A DNA stretch of 13,345 nucleotides, from positions 488 through 13,832 of the forward strand of contig DOBW01000027.1 in the NCBI GenBank assembly GCA_003504035.1, in the 5' to 3' direction. The notes under the pieces were generated by a model. The model had not been told where the DNA came from, ran no database searches, and saw only the letters and a program-made list of their open reading frames with translations. The position numbers were made by a program, and so were the translations under genes. The number at the start of each line of letters is the position of its first letter. Position 1 is the first letter of the stretch. The DNA comes from Rhodospirillaceae bacterium. Lineage in GTDB: Bacteria; Pseudomonadota; Alphaproteobacteria; UBA9219. Positions 1-7,217 of this stretch are shown here, piece by piece.

Positions 1-789
1 CCCTTTCTAAAAAAACTTTCTAGTTCTTCTTACACTGGAATCGATTTCTGCAAAGATTATCTTAAGGCAATTAAATCTATCTCCGATGCGCCGGATCTTC
101 CTAAGATGCAAATTCTTGAAATGGATTTTTTTAATCCGCAAAGAACGAACATTTCTCTGGAGCCTTCCCTCGGCATCATGACCTGTGGAACAATTGGGAA
201 CATCTACGGCTCTCTCAGAGACAAAGCCGTAAATGTTAACCTCGTACGCTCGCTCAAAAAAGTGTCTTCCCTAACAAAGAATGGTTGGCTTTTGCTTTCT
301 CTTGATACAAATCAGGAAAAAGAATCCTTAATGCAGGGCTACGCAACACAGCTTATGTCACAGCTTTTCTTAACTGTATTTCACCGCATCAACAAAGAAC
401 TTCCTGTCCAAGGATTTGACCCATCATTATTCAAATATGTTCCTGAATGGCGGCCTGAGATTCAACTATTTGCTCATGTCGCAGAAGCAACTGAGTCACA
501 AGATTTTACACTCGGTAATTATCAAGTTCATATTGAGCGCGGAGAAAAATTTCATCTTCTCAATTCATACAAGTTCAAACAGAACTTTTTTGAAGCTTGT
601 TGTGATAAAGCTAATTTGGATATTCTCAATGTCTGGCATCACACAAGCCCAATGAAACTTTATCTCCTAAAAGATAGAGCCAATCCCCATTTTGCTTATA
701 AAGTAAAAAGCGTTAAGTGCCCCGCCCTACTCTCCGCCCTTGCCTCGGTGGACACAGGGAATACCGCTCTCGATGAGCAGCTTACATAA
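1..789 (+). CDS. EgtD-like SAM-dependent methyltransferase (PF10017 family), 5' truncated by window edge
   Basis: The frame is open from base 1, so the true start lies outside the window; the ATG at 106 is internal because homology begins before it (a Y-T-G-I-D segment near 34-48 matches the Y-x-P-V-D-I-S region of the family). Family signatures seen are a C-G-T-I-G-N loop (about 184-201), a W-L-L-L-S-L-D strand, an R-I-N-K-E-L-P segment and an N-S-Y-K-F motif (562-576). The family includes the histidine N-alpha-methyltransferase EgtD of ergothioneine synthesis. Here the Glu that normally precedes N-S-Y-K (substrate-amine contact in EgtD) is Leu (559-561), and the usual N-D-A-x-G-V-T stretch is not recognisable, so histidine may not be the substrate. 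The last ~38 residues extend past the usual domain end and overlap 63 bp of the convergent TPR gene. Family assignment is fairly secure; the substrate is unknown. Confidence 0.75.
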   Translation, partial: PFLKKLSSSSYTGIDFCKDYLKAIKSISDAPDLPKMQILEMDFFNPQRTNISLEPSLGIMTCGTIGNIYGSLRDKAVNVNLVRSLKKVSSLTKNGWLLLSLDTNQEKESLMQGYATQLMSQLFLTVFHRINKELPVQGFDPSLFKYVPEWRPEIQLFAHVAEATESQDFTLGNYQVHIERGEKFHLLNSYKFKQNFFEACCDKANLDILNVWHHTSPMKLYLLKDRANPHFAYKVKSVKCPALLSALASVDTGNTALDEQLT

Positions 790-1734
790 ACGGCTAACAT
801 CATCAGGACGGGAACATCCCATCATACGCACCGCAAAACGTGGGGTACCACCAGGCACTGAAACTTCAGGCAAAACAACAGCTCTTAAATCACCACCAGA
901 CTTCTTGATCTTCGAATGAAGTTTTTGGATTTGCTCAATCGCCAAGGCCTCTGTCGCGTAAGTGCCCAACTCGGCATAAGCCGCAGGAGAAACCTTAATC
1001 TCTGCGCGTTCACGGCGATAATAGGCCATTACCTCCGCCACTTTTTCAGGCAAAAGATCCAATCGCGCGACGCGCTCGGCATCTATATCCATTCCTGCCA
1101 AACCATAAGCAAGAGCCAGATTCTGGCGCAGCGCAGCAGAAGCCTCAGGCGCATTCATCACAGGTTCTAAAATCCGGATCGCACGGTCATAACGGCGCGA
1201 AAGAATATGCGAGTACGCCATATTATTCAAAAGCGTGAGATTATCAGGATCGGCACCCAGTGCTTTTTCATATTGATTTTGCGCTGCAGCATGCTCACCC
1301 AAATAATCAAGCGCTACTGCCAAACCACCACGCGCCTTGGCATCATCGCTATCAATTTCAAGTGCCTTCAAAAACTGCAGACGCGCCTCGGCAGGACGCT
1401 CCATGGAAATAAGCAGCTTTCCGTAAAGCCGGCGCAATTCTCCATTTTCTGGCTGTGTTTTCAGACTTTCAAAATAAACGTCTTCGGCTGAGTTCTTATC
1501 ACCCCACTGCACGAGTGTCTTTCCCAGTTTTTTGATAATGGCAACATTGTCTGGATCAGCCACAAGCGCACGCGAATAAAAATCCATAGCGCCTCCAAGC
1601 TTTCCTTTTTGACGCAAATGATCGCCAAGACGTACCATTTGCTCAGCAGATGAGCCAGAATCGGGCGTGGAGGAGCAAGCCGCCAGCACCAAAGGGATCA
1701 GGAAAACCAGAGAACGAAAAGGGTGAGACAGCAT
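727..1734 (-). CDS. TadD-like TPR lipoprotein
   Basis: The protein has 335 residues if it starts at 1734. That start gives a compact lipoprotein signal peptide with the lipobox L-A-A-C (Cys20) and Ser-Ser after it. An in-frame ATG at 1803 would add 23 residues ahead of the signal and is less likely. About six tetratricopeptide units follow (residues ~30-220), with typical A-x-x-x-Y-x-x-A-L-x-x-D-P-x-N repeats. A segment resembling the TadD-type alphaproteobacterial tail (L-x-P-E-K-V-A-E-x-M-A-Y-Y-R) comes next. The last ~30 residues (V-R-M-M-G-C to I-P-C-V-H) weakly resemble a SPOR domain. TadD-like lipoproteins are assembly factors of Flp/Tad pili, but no other tad gene is in this window, so the role here may be a general envelope scaffold. 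The gene is divergent from an LdtR-type regulator, and its 3' end overlaps the methyltransferase frame. Confidence 0.8.
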   Translation of the reverse strand: MLSHPFRSLVFLIPLVLAACSSTPDSGSSAEQMVRLGDHLRQKGKLGGAMDFYSRALVADPDNVAIIKKLGKTLVQWGDKNSAEDVYFESLKTQPENGELRRLYGKLLISMERPAEARLQFLKALEIDSDDAKARGGLAVALDYLGEHAAAQNQYEKALGADPDNLTLLNNMAYSHILSRRYDRAIRILEPVMNAPEASAALRQNLALAYGLAGMDIDAERVARLDLLPEKVAEVMAYYRRERAEIKVSPAAYAELGTYATEALAIEQIQKLHSKIKKSGGDLRAVVLPEVSVPGGTPRFAVRMMGCSRPDDVSRLCKLLIESGIPCVHRGKGGE

Positions 1735-1827
1735 AAAAGCCCCCAAAAGAGGAAAATAAGGACAGAAAAACGCCCCAAGGAAGAGAGCGCGATTATGCCA
1801 CATTTTAACCCCAGCACAAACCCCGTT

Positions 1828-1840
1828 TAACTAATTGTTA
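1828..1840. promoter_or_regulatory. Candidate operator: imperfect palindrome in the TPR/ldtR intergenic region
   Basis: TAAC and GTTA arms are separated by TAATT, in the 131-bp divergent region, ending 25 nt before the regulator's ATG. MarR proteins usually bind short AT-rich palindromes near their own promoter, so this is a reasonable place for autoregulation. The arms are only 4 bp, so chance is a real alternative. Confidence 0.22.
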
Positions 1841-1865
1841 TCGTGTGTTCATTAAGATAGCGGCC

Positions 1866-2366
1866 ATGTCTGAAACAGAAGCACAACCACCCTCTTCTCG
1901 CATTATGCAAGAACTTCCCCGCCTGATCGAACGCATGCACAGGCGCTTTCTTGACGTAGTCCGTTTGGAGATGTGGCGCGAAGATGTGCGCGACATCAGT
2001 CCTGTTCAAATCATGATGCTTTCCAACATCGGTGACGAGGATATCTCTGTCCGCGATTTGATCGAGCGCGGTTATTATCTGGGGTCTAATGCGTCCTATA
2101 ATTTAAAGCAACTTGTCGATGGTGAATATGTAGAGCGGCGCACATCAAAACGTGACAGACGCTCAGCCCATTTGCGGGTCACAGACAAAGGACAAGAAGT
2201 TTTGAAAAAACTTGCCGCACTTGAAACACGCTGGGCAGAACCTATTTTGAATGTTGAAAACAAAGAAGCTATTGAAACAACGCACATGATCCTACGCCGC
2301 CTTGAGCGCTGCTGGTCAGACGCCGTGCGCTTTGCAGACTCTCCACCTGAGATGAGCGGAAAATAG
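1866..2366 (+). CDS. ldtR: MarR-family winged-helix regulator, LdtR-like
   Basis: A 166-residue DNA-binding regulator when started at the ATG at 1866; upstream in-frame GTG codons at 1845 would add seven residues with no better ribosome site. The winged helix spans about residues 38-110 and contains the distinctive R-G-Y-Y-L-G-S-N-x-S-Y-N-L-K recognition-helix stretch, followed by the wing with a D-R-R-S motif. This stretch is characteristic of the LdtR group of Alphaproteobacteria, described in Liberibacter and Sinorhizobium as a regulator of an L,D-transpeptidase gene and of stress tolerance. A C-terminal helix (L-R-R-L-E-R-x-W) would form the dimer interface. It is divergent from the TPR lipoprotein, which is therefore a candidate target. 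Group membership is confident; the regulon in this organism is inference. Confidence 0.8.
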   Translation: MSETEAQPPSSRIMQELPRLIERMHRRFLDVVRLEMWREDVRDISPVQIMMLSNIGDEDISVRDLIERGYYLGSNASYNLKQLVDGEYVERRTSKRDRRSAHLRVTDKGQEVLKKLAALETRWAEPILNVENKEAIETTHMILRRLERCWSDAVRFADSPPEMSGK

Positions 2367-2471
2367 GGTTTTCCCCACAACCGGCCCCATAAAACAGCAA
2401 ATATATCCCTTATCCGAAAAAGTGAATTGGTTAATTCCGCTACCAACGTCTTTGATTCATTTTTTTTGAAC

Positions 2472-2524
2472 AATTCTAAGCATGAAAGTTTTTTTGCGCT
2501 TCCAAACAAGTTGATTTCCGCATA
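2472..2524 (+). repeat. Duplicated upstream block, copy 1 (leader of first 5'-nucleotidase)
   Basis: This block ends 61 nt before the GTG at 2586 and aligns with 3696-3747, which ends 59 nt before the GTG at 3807. By hand, 43 of 52 aligned positions match, with one single-base gap. It runs from AATTCTAAG through ATGAAAGTTTTT to CCGCATA. TCTAAG may serve as a -10 element: in this copy a TTGATT lies 17 nt upstream. Within the block, 2482-2514 reads as a ten-codon frame (M-K-V-F-L-R-F-Q-T-S, stop TGA). It is either a shared promoter/5' UTR carried along in the gene duplication or a small regulatory leader. Confidence 0.6.
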
Positions 2525-2585
2525 AAAGGAGCATCATAAAAAGAACTTTTTAGCCTTAACCTTCTTCAGCAGGAAGATTACCATC

Positions 2586-3656
2586 GTGCCTTTAGCTATC
2601 AGAAAAGAAACAGGGTTTAAGAAGTCAGCCGCCAAAATTCTTTGCGTTCCATCTGCACACACACAAAACATAGCGCCACCCCAAATCCACACGCAACTTC
2701 GTATTGCCGTTTCAGCAGATCTTCTTTTTAAAATGCCTGATGGTTATTTAAAAAGTTATTTCCCTAAAGGTGCCGCTTTTCCTCTTACCTCTAAATTGAT
2801 GAGTTTTAATGAAAAGGGAAATCCACTTGTTTCACTGACTGTTTTTTCACCTTCTTCGAATGGAACCGCCGCGCGCGTTCAAGCATCACTTGATGAACAT
2901 GGATTAAAGGAAAGAACGTACGGACGAATTATCACGGGTCTATATGGGAAAAAAGCCAACCGCGTTTTGGCCCGAAAAAAAAGAAAACTAAATCCTTACG
3001 ATCTCATTCTCTCCTCAAACCTAGGAGATGTTAAAACGGCCCTCTCTCGCGGCCTTTCCGCCGCACATGTAGATGCATCGCATCCAATTCAAGATAATGA
3101 AAAAAAAACCCTCAGAATTGCCCTCGATTTTGACCGCTGCAGCGGCATTGATTATGTCAAAGGTGAAGGAGAATATTTCTCTGTTGAAGGCGAGGAATTT
3201 GCACAAAGGATCCTTCGCCGTACGGGCGATAAAGATAAAGCCCTCACAGAAATCTGGGCGCGAGATAAAGCTTTATTAGATAAACCGTGCCATCCAGGAC
3301 CTCTTTGGCCCTTTCTCGTCAAGATCATCGCCCTACGTGATGCCCTGAACAAAGCCCCCCATCTTGGCAAAGTAGAGATCTCTCTTGTGACAGCGCGTCA
3401 ATATGAATCTCGTCAAAGAGTCGAGGAAACCTTTAAACATTGGGAAAACCAACCCGACAATCTGAAATCAACACACTGGTCTCCTAAAGGACCTATTGTA
3501 GAAAATCTTGAAGCGGACATGTTTTGTGATGATTCGCTTCATCATATCAAATCAACGCAAGAGTGTAGCCCCTCCACACTGGCAGGTCATACGCCTTGGA
3601 TACCCAGTCACGTCAGCCGCCTGAAACGCTGTTATAACAAAGGAATGGTGCTCTAG
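2586..3656 (+). CDS. Cytosolic 5'-nucleotidase I family protein, paralogue 1
   Basis: A 356-residue protein of the cN-I/PF06189 5'-nucleotidase family, predicted to hydrolyse nucleoside 5'-monophosphates (AMP in the characterised animal enzymes) in the cytoplasm. It starts at GTG 2586 with AGGAAG at 2571-2576. Family landmarks are R-I-A-V-S (39-43), the F-P-K-G-A-A-F segment (59-65), the nucleophile motif D-F-D (Asp181, Asp183), V-T-A-R (268-271), the P-K-G-P lysine (Lys301) and the acidic pair D-D (315-316), then a His-x-Pro-Trp near the C-terminus. All four HAD-type catalytic motifs are therefore present. Compared with its neighbour it lacks about 18 residues between R-I-A-V-S and P-K-G-A-A-F, a region the animal enzymes retain. 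It is followed after 150 nt by its paralogue. Activity is likely; substrate preference is not readable. Confidence 0.82.
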   Translation: MPLAIRKETGFKKSAAKILCVPSAHTQNIAPPQIHTQLRIAVSADLLFKMPDGYLKSYFPKGAAFPLTSKLMSFNEKGNPLVSLTVFSPSSNGTAARVQASLDEHGLKERTYGRIITGLYGKKANRVLARKKRKLNPYDLILSSNLGDVKTALSRGLSAAHVDASHPIQDNEKKTLRIALDFDRCSGIDYVKGEGEYFSVEGEEFAQRILRRTGDKDKALTEIWARDKALLDKPCHPGPLWPFLVKIIALRDALNKAPHLGKVEISLVTARQYESRQRVEETFKHWENQPDNLKSTHWSPKGPIVENLEADMFCDDSLHHIKSTQECSPSTLAGHTPWIPSHVSRLKRCYNKGMVL

Positions 3657-3660
3657 ATTT

Positions 3661-3680
3661 GGGCTCTCAGCCCCCCTTTG
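3661..3680 (+). terminator. Weak candidate intrinsic terminator after paralogue 1
   Basis: GGGCT and AGCCC can pair around a CTC loop (3661-3673) just after the stop codon at 3654-3656, followed by a C-run and only three T. The stem is short and the T-tract poor, so it may be an attenuating pause site or nothing. Confidence 0.25.
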
Positions 3681-3695
3681 TTAACCTTTTAAAAT

Positions 3696-3747
3696 AATTC
3701 TAAGATGAAAGTTTTTATTCTCTTCCATTTTAGGTGATTCCCGCATA
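3696..3747 (+). repeat. Duplicated upstream block, copy 2 (leader of second 5'-nucleotidase)
   Basis: This is the partner of 2472-2524 and lies at nearly the same distance from a GTG start. It too carries a ten-codon frame (3705-3737, M-K-V-F-I-L-F-H-F-R, stop TGA), despite a one-base deletion just before the ATG. The TCTAAG hexamer is kept, but no good -35 box at the usual spacing is evident here. Its presence shows that the duplication unit included the upstream control region, so both copies probably have their own promoter or leader. Confidence 0.6.
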
Positions 3748-3806
3748 CAAGAAGCTTTTAGAGAAGTTGTTTTTAATCCGACGCCATTTACAGGACATTT
3801 ACAGCC

Positions 3807-4913
3807 GTGTCGTTAGCTCTAAAAAAACCGCCTGAGTTTATAGAATCAGATTTTTTTTCTGGTCCCCATTTAATTCTCCCCAAATCAAAATCTTCAATTC
3901 ACTATCCAAAAATTCGCATTGCCGTTTCATTGGATGCTATATTTGATCTGTCAAAAGAAGTCCTTGTTCGCAAAGAACATGGAGAGAAAGCTATTCGCAA
4001 ATATATGTGGGAGCATAAGAACTCTCCTTTTTCTAAAGGCGCCGCTTTTGCCTTCCTTTCCAAATTAATGGATTTCAATAAAACAGGCAAAAAACTTGTT
4101 TCGCTTACCGTAATTTCCGACTTATCTAAAGAAACATCACGGCGCGCCCAGTTTTCTCTTACAGCCCACAATTTGACAGCAAACGCACCAAAAAAGATCA
4201 TAAAAGATTTATATGGAGACGAGGCCTCAAATGTCTTTACATGTGAAGAAGATCTAAAACTCTTCGATCTCATCCTTTCTACAAACATGTTGGATGTTAA
4301 AACAGCTTTATCCTGTGGGCTTTCCGCCGGACATGTAAATCCTGCATGGATTCCAAAAGAAGGAAACAGCCCCTTTCATCCTGTTTTTGATTTTGATCGT
4401 TGCATCGCCTTCGCTTCTGGCGAGAAGGAAAGTGAATTTCATATCGATGAACCAACCTTTTCGAAAGAAACTGTAAAAGGTCCTGATGATATTGAAGGCT
4501 TATCAAAAGTTAGAGCCCGCGAAAAATCTCTTATGAACGTTCCTGCTAAACCTGCCTCCGTTGCGCCCTTCTTTCTTAAACTTTGTGCTCTGCGTGAAAT
4601 TGTCAACAAAGACCCAAAACTGGGCAACATGCTCCTTTCTGTCGTGACAGCACGCAGCGCTGAATCTTTTGAAAGAGCAAAAAAGAACATTTTTGCCTGG
4701 GCAGGAAAACTTGACCATATAGAATCGTCAGGATGGAATTCAAAAGGCGATATTCTGGAAAGAATTGGTGCTACATCCTTTTTTGATGATGGAAAAAACA
4801 ATGTTAAGGACGCGCAAGAAAAAAGTCCAAAAACATTTTCCGTTCATACCCCTTGGCAACCAAAACAAATCCAGTGCCTCGCCGCACCTTATGGTATAAC
4901 CTGCCCACTATAG
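3807..4913 (+). CDS. Cytosolic 5'-nucleotidase I family protein, paralogue 2
   Basis: A 368-residue protein of the same cN-I/PF06189 family, probably dephosphorylating nucleoside monophosphates. It starts at GTG 3807, with AGGA at 3792-3795 as a ribosome site. Landmarks are R-I-A-V-S (37-41), a G-E-K-A-I-R-K-Y segment and P-F-S-K-G-A-A-F (74-81, close to the animal enzymes), D-F-D (Asp195, Asp197), V-T-A-R (280-283), the catalytic-type Lys313 in S-K-G-D, and D-D (327-328). It keeps the ~18-residue stretch missing in paralogue 1, so it is nearer the ancestral form. Its stop codon (4911-4913) interlocks with that of the convergent kinase gene. Together with that adenosine-kinase-like neighbour it suggests purine nucleoside recycling, which is inference from context. 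Confidence 0.84.
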   Translation: MSLALKKPPEFIESDFFSGPHLILPKSKSSIHYPKIRIAVSLDAIFDLSKEVLVRKEHGEKAIRKYMWEHKNSPFSKGAAFAFLSKLMDFNKTGKKLVSLTVISDLSKETSRRAQFSLTAHNLTANAPKKIIKDLYGDEASNVFTCEEDLKLFDLILSTNMLDVKTALSCGLSAGHVNPAWIPKEGNSPFHPVFDFDRCIAFASGEKESEFHIDEPTFSKETVKGPDDIEGLSKVRAREKSLMNVPAKPASVAPFFLKLCALREIVNKDPKLGNMLLSVVTARSAESFERAKKNIFAWAGKLDHIESSGWNSKGDILERIGATSFFDDGKNNVKDAQEKSPKTFSVHTPWQPKQIQCLAAPYGITCPL

Positions 4914-5879
4914 GATCCCTCGCCAATCAGCATCAACACTTGGCCGCGCTTCAGGTTTCTTAATAATTTCTGCCGCTGCACGCGCAGCAAGAGCAAGTTT
5001 TTCTTCAAGCGGCAAGCCCATCACCTGACCTTTTAGAAAACCTGCCAAAAACTGATCCCCCGCACCCAGTGAGCTGACAAACCCGTCACCCTTATAAGCC
5101 TTCACATGCTTTTCCGTTGTCCCTTGTCGCGCTGACGCGCCGCGCGCGCCGCGCGTTGTGATGACAAGATGTTTTTCATCCTGCAAAGGACCTGTAACAT
5201 CAAAAAGCGCTTCGTTCTCAGCCTCATTCCCAATAATGATATCGACGTAAGGAGCCACAACTTCTAGCGCCATTTTTTCACGCCTTTCCCACGAACGCAC
5301 CTCTGAAAGAGACATGACAATCTGGCACCCTTTTGCATGCGCCATGGCAACAGCCTGCGCTACAAGCTCATGCGACACAGAATTTGAAAGAAAACTGACA
5401 TAAAGAAGAAATATACGGGCACGCCCAAAATCAAAATTTGAAAAATCTTCAAGCGTAAAAGAATCCACGCAGCCATTATGCAAAGCAAAGCTACGCTCGC
5501 CGCCTTCGGTCAAAAGAACAATGCAAGTTCCCGAAAGTGGCGCGTTTTCTACGTAAGGCTCACACAGCATATCAATGCCGCGTGCCTTAAGATCATCCAG
5601 AAAAACTTTCCCCTCTTCATCACGCGCCATTTTGCCAAGACAACCCGTCCGCACGCCCAACGCAGCAAGTCCCGCAAGCGTATTGGGAACGGCACCACCC
5701 GCGCAAAGAACAGATGAAGAGAGTTGACTTTTAATAAGCTTCATCTCATCAACATCAAAATAACGGCCTGTATCAAGCGGAATACCGTACTTTTCAAGCA
5801 AAGCGTAAGGGGCTTGGGCAATAATATCTATATAAGCGCGGCCTAGTCCTACCACGTCATACTCTTTTTTATCTTCCAT
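4908..5879 (-). CDS. PfkB-family carbohydrate/nucleoside kinase, adenosine-kinase-like
   Basis: A 323-residue kinase of the ribokinase/PfkB fold that would phosphorylate a sugar or nucleoside hydroxyl with ATP. The N-terminal G-L-G-R-A-Y-I-D-I-I strand (Asp18), C-A-G-G-A-V-P-N-T (59-67, usually G-G-S-A-A-N-T), the N-x-x-E motif (Asn218, Glu221) and the anion-hole/catalytic G-A-G-D (272-275, Asp275 as base) are all visible. The D-T-x that usually precedes G-A-G-D is S-S-L here. The overall pattern matches proteins annotated as adenosine kinase in Alphaproteobacteria, but ribokinase-like sugar specificity cannot be excluded. It starts 3 nt after the miaB stop and is the last gene of the minus-strand operon. 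A GGAGGGGG in the end of miaB could serve as a rather distant ribosome site. Confidence 0.8.
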   Translation of the reverse strand: MEDKKEYDVVGLGRAYIDIIAQAPYALLEKYGIPLDTGRYFDVDEMKLIKSQLSSSVLCAGGAVPNTLAGLAALGVRTGCLGKMARDEEGKVFLDDLKARGIDMLCEPYVENAPLSGTCIVLLTEGGERSFALHNGCVDSFTLEDFSNFDFGRARIFLLYVSFLSNSVSHELVAQAVAMAHAKGCQIVMSLSEVRSWERREKMALEVVAPYVDIIIGNEAENEALFDVTGPLQDEKHLVITTRGARGASARQGTTEKHVKAYKGDGFVSSLGAGDQFLAGFLKGQVMGLPLEEKLALAARAAAEIIKKPEARPSVDADWRGIL

Positions 5880-5882
5880 ACT

Positions 5883-7217
5883 TTAAACTATTTCCCCCTC
5901 CAAGCTGTTTGGGCTACCCTTTGTAATTTTAACGTCACGCTGAGATCCAATCAACGAAGTCTCTCCTTCAGCGCGCACCGCCTGCATAAAAGGCGAGCGT
6001 CCAAAAAATTGGTTTGGCGCACGACCTTCATTATCAAAAAGAACAGAAAGCGTTTGCCCCACACAAGCCTCGTTAAAATCTGTCTGCTGCTGACGCAAGA
6101 GAGCTTGAAGCCGCGCAAGCCTCTCCTCTTTAACGGTTTCAAGAACCTGCTCTTTCATCATGGCCGCAGGCGTTCCCGGACGGCGCGAATATTTAAAGGA
6201 AAAAGCTTGTGCATATGTCACTTCGCGCACCATGCGCATCGTTGCTTCAAAATCTTCATCCGTTTCCCCTGGAAAACCGACAATAAAATCCGAAGACAAG
6301 GCCAGCCTTGGCTGCTCCGCTTTTAATCGTTTCGTGGTTTCTAGATAATCGGCAGCTGTATGCTTGCGATTCATAGCTTCCAAAATTTTGTCCGACCCAC
6401 TTTGCAAAGGCAGATGCAAAAAAGGCATCAACTTGGGCATATCTCCATGCGCTGCGATCAGATCCTCATCCATGTCGAGAGGATGGGACGTTGTATAACG
6501 CAGCCGCTCCAACCCTTCAATACGCGCAAGATCCCGAAGAATAGAAGCAAGGCCTACGCCCGTTTCTTCATCCTTATAAGCATTCACGTTCTGGCCCAAA
6601 AGCATAATCTCACGCACACCATGGCTTACAAAATCTTCCGCTTCAGCTCTAATAGAAGCAAAAGACCGCGAATATTCAGCGCCACGCGTATAAGGCACAA
6701 CACAATAGCTGCAAAACCTGTCGCAACCCTCCTGCACCGAGAGAAAGGCACTTACACCTAAATCTCCATGCTCATCAGGCAAATAATCAAATTTGGGCTC
6801 AGGCGGAAAATCTGTATCAAGAACAACCTCCCCGTCTCGCGCCGCACGCGCCAACATTTCCGGCAAACGGTGATAGGTCTGCGGCCCAAAAATCATTTTA
6901 ACATGAGGCGCACGTCTTTTAATTTCCTCGCCCGCCGCCTGCGCCACACATCCCGCAACCGCAAGCATGAGAGTTCCCCCCTGTTTTGCACGTAACTTCT
7001 GAAGTTCGCGCATGCGCCCTAATTCTGAAAAGAGTTTTTCGCTTGCTTTTTCACGGATATGGCACGTATTGAGAATAATCAGATCGGCCTGTTTTGGATC
7101 TTCTGTTTTTTGATAACCAAGAGGTGCCAAAACATCAGCCATACGAGCTGAATCATACATATTCATCTGGCAGCCCCAGCTTTTAATCAGCACATTAAGC
7201 TTTTTCTTCTCCATCAT
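5883..7217 (-). CDS. miaB: tRNA-2-methylthio-N6-dimethylallyladenosine synthase MiaB
   Basis: A radical-SAM methylthiotransferase that adds the 2-methylthio group to i6A37 of tRNAs reading UNN codons. It has 444 residues from the ATG at 7217, which overlaps the plsC stop as ATGA and has GGAAG seven nt upstream. A longer frame from 7283 would add a basic stretch lying inside plsC and is unlikely. The N-terminal UPF0004 domain has the auxiliary-cluster cysteines Cys16 (G-C-Q-M-N), Cys52 (N-T-C) and Cys90 (A-G-C-V-A-Q). The radical-SAM motif C-x3-C-x2-C is at Cys165, Cys169 and Cys172. A C-terminal TRAM domain covers about residues 380-444. All six cluster cysteines are present, so it should be active. 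The plsC-miaB pairing is common in Alphaproteobacteria. Confidence 0.96.
   Translation of the reverse strand: MMEKKKLNVLIKSWGCQMNMYDSARMADVLAPLGYQKTEDPKQADLIILNTCHIREKASEKLFSELGRMRELQKLRAKQGGTLMLAVAGCVAQAAGEEIKRRAPHVKMIFGPQTYHRLPEMLARAARDGEVVLDTDFPPEPKFDYLPDEHGDLGVSAFLSVQEGCDRFCSYCVVPYTRGAEYSRSFASIRAEAEDFVSHGVREIMLLGQNVNAYKDEETGVGLASILRDLARIEGLERLRYTTSHPLDMDEDLIAAHGDMPKLMPFLHLPLQSGSDKILEAMNRKHTAADYLETTKRLKAEQPRLALSSDFIVGFPGETDEDFEATMRMVREVTYAQAFSFKYSRRPGTPAAMMKEQVLETVKEERLARLQALLRQQQTDFNEACVGQTLSVLFDNEGRAPNQFFGRSPFMQAVRAEGETSLIGSQRDVKITKGSPNSLEGEIV

Noticed and set aside
1735..1803. Longer start of the TPR lipoprotein at 1803
   Set aside because: It would put 23 residues, including a second hydrophobic stretch, ahead of a well-formed lipoprotein signal; the ATG at 1734 fits lipobox spacing better.
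2367..2400. Possible terminator after ldtR
   Set aside because: Only 3-4 bp stems (GGG/CCC or GGTT/AACC) without a T-tract, too weak to call.
2096..2509. 137-codon open frame on the minus strand across ldtR
   Set aside because: It is antisense to a clear MarR gene, has low-complexity Ser/Arg-rich content and no recognisable domain.
5101..5160. GC-rich repetitive stretch near 5131-5156 as a possible structured element
   Set aside because: It lies inside the kinase gene and is explained by Arg/Ala/Gly codons (R-G-A-R-G-A-S-A-R).
6360..6761. 133-codon plus-strand frame opposite miaB
   Set aside because: It is the shadow of the conserved radical-SAM coding region; its composition resembles translated antisense.
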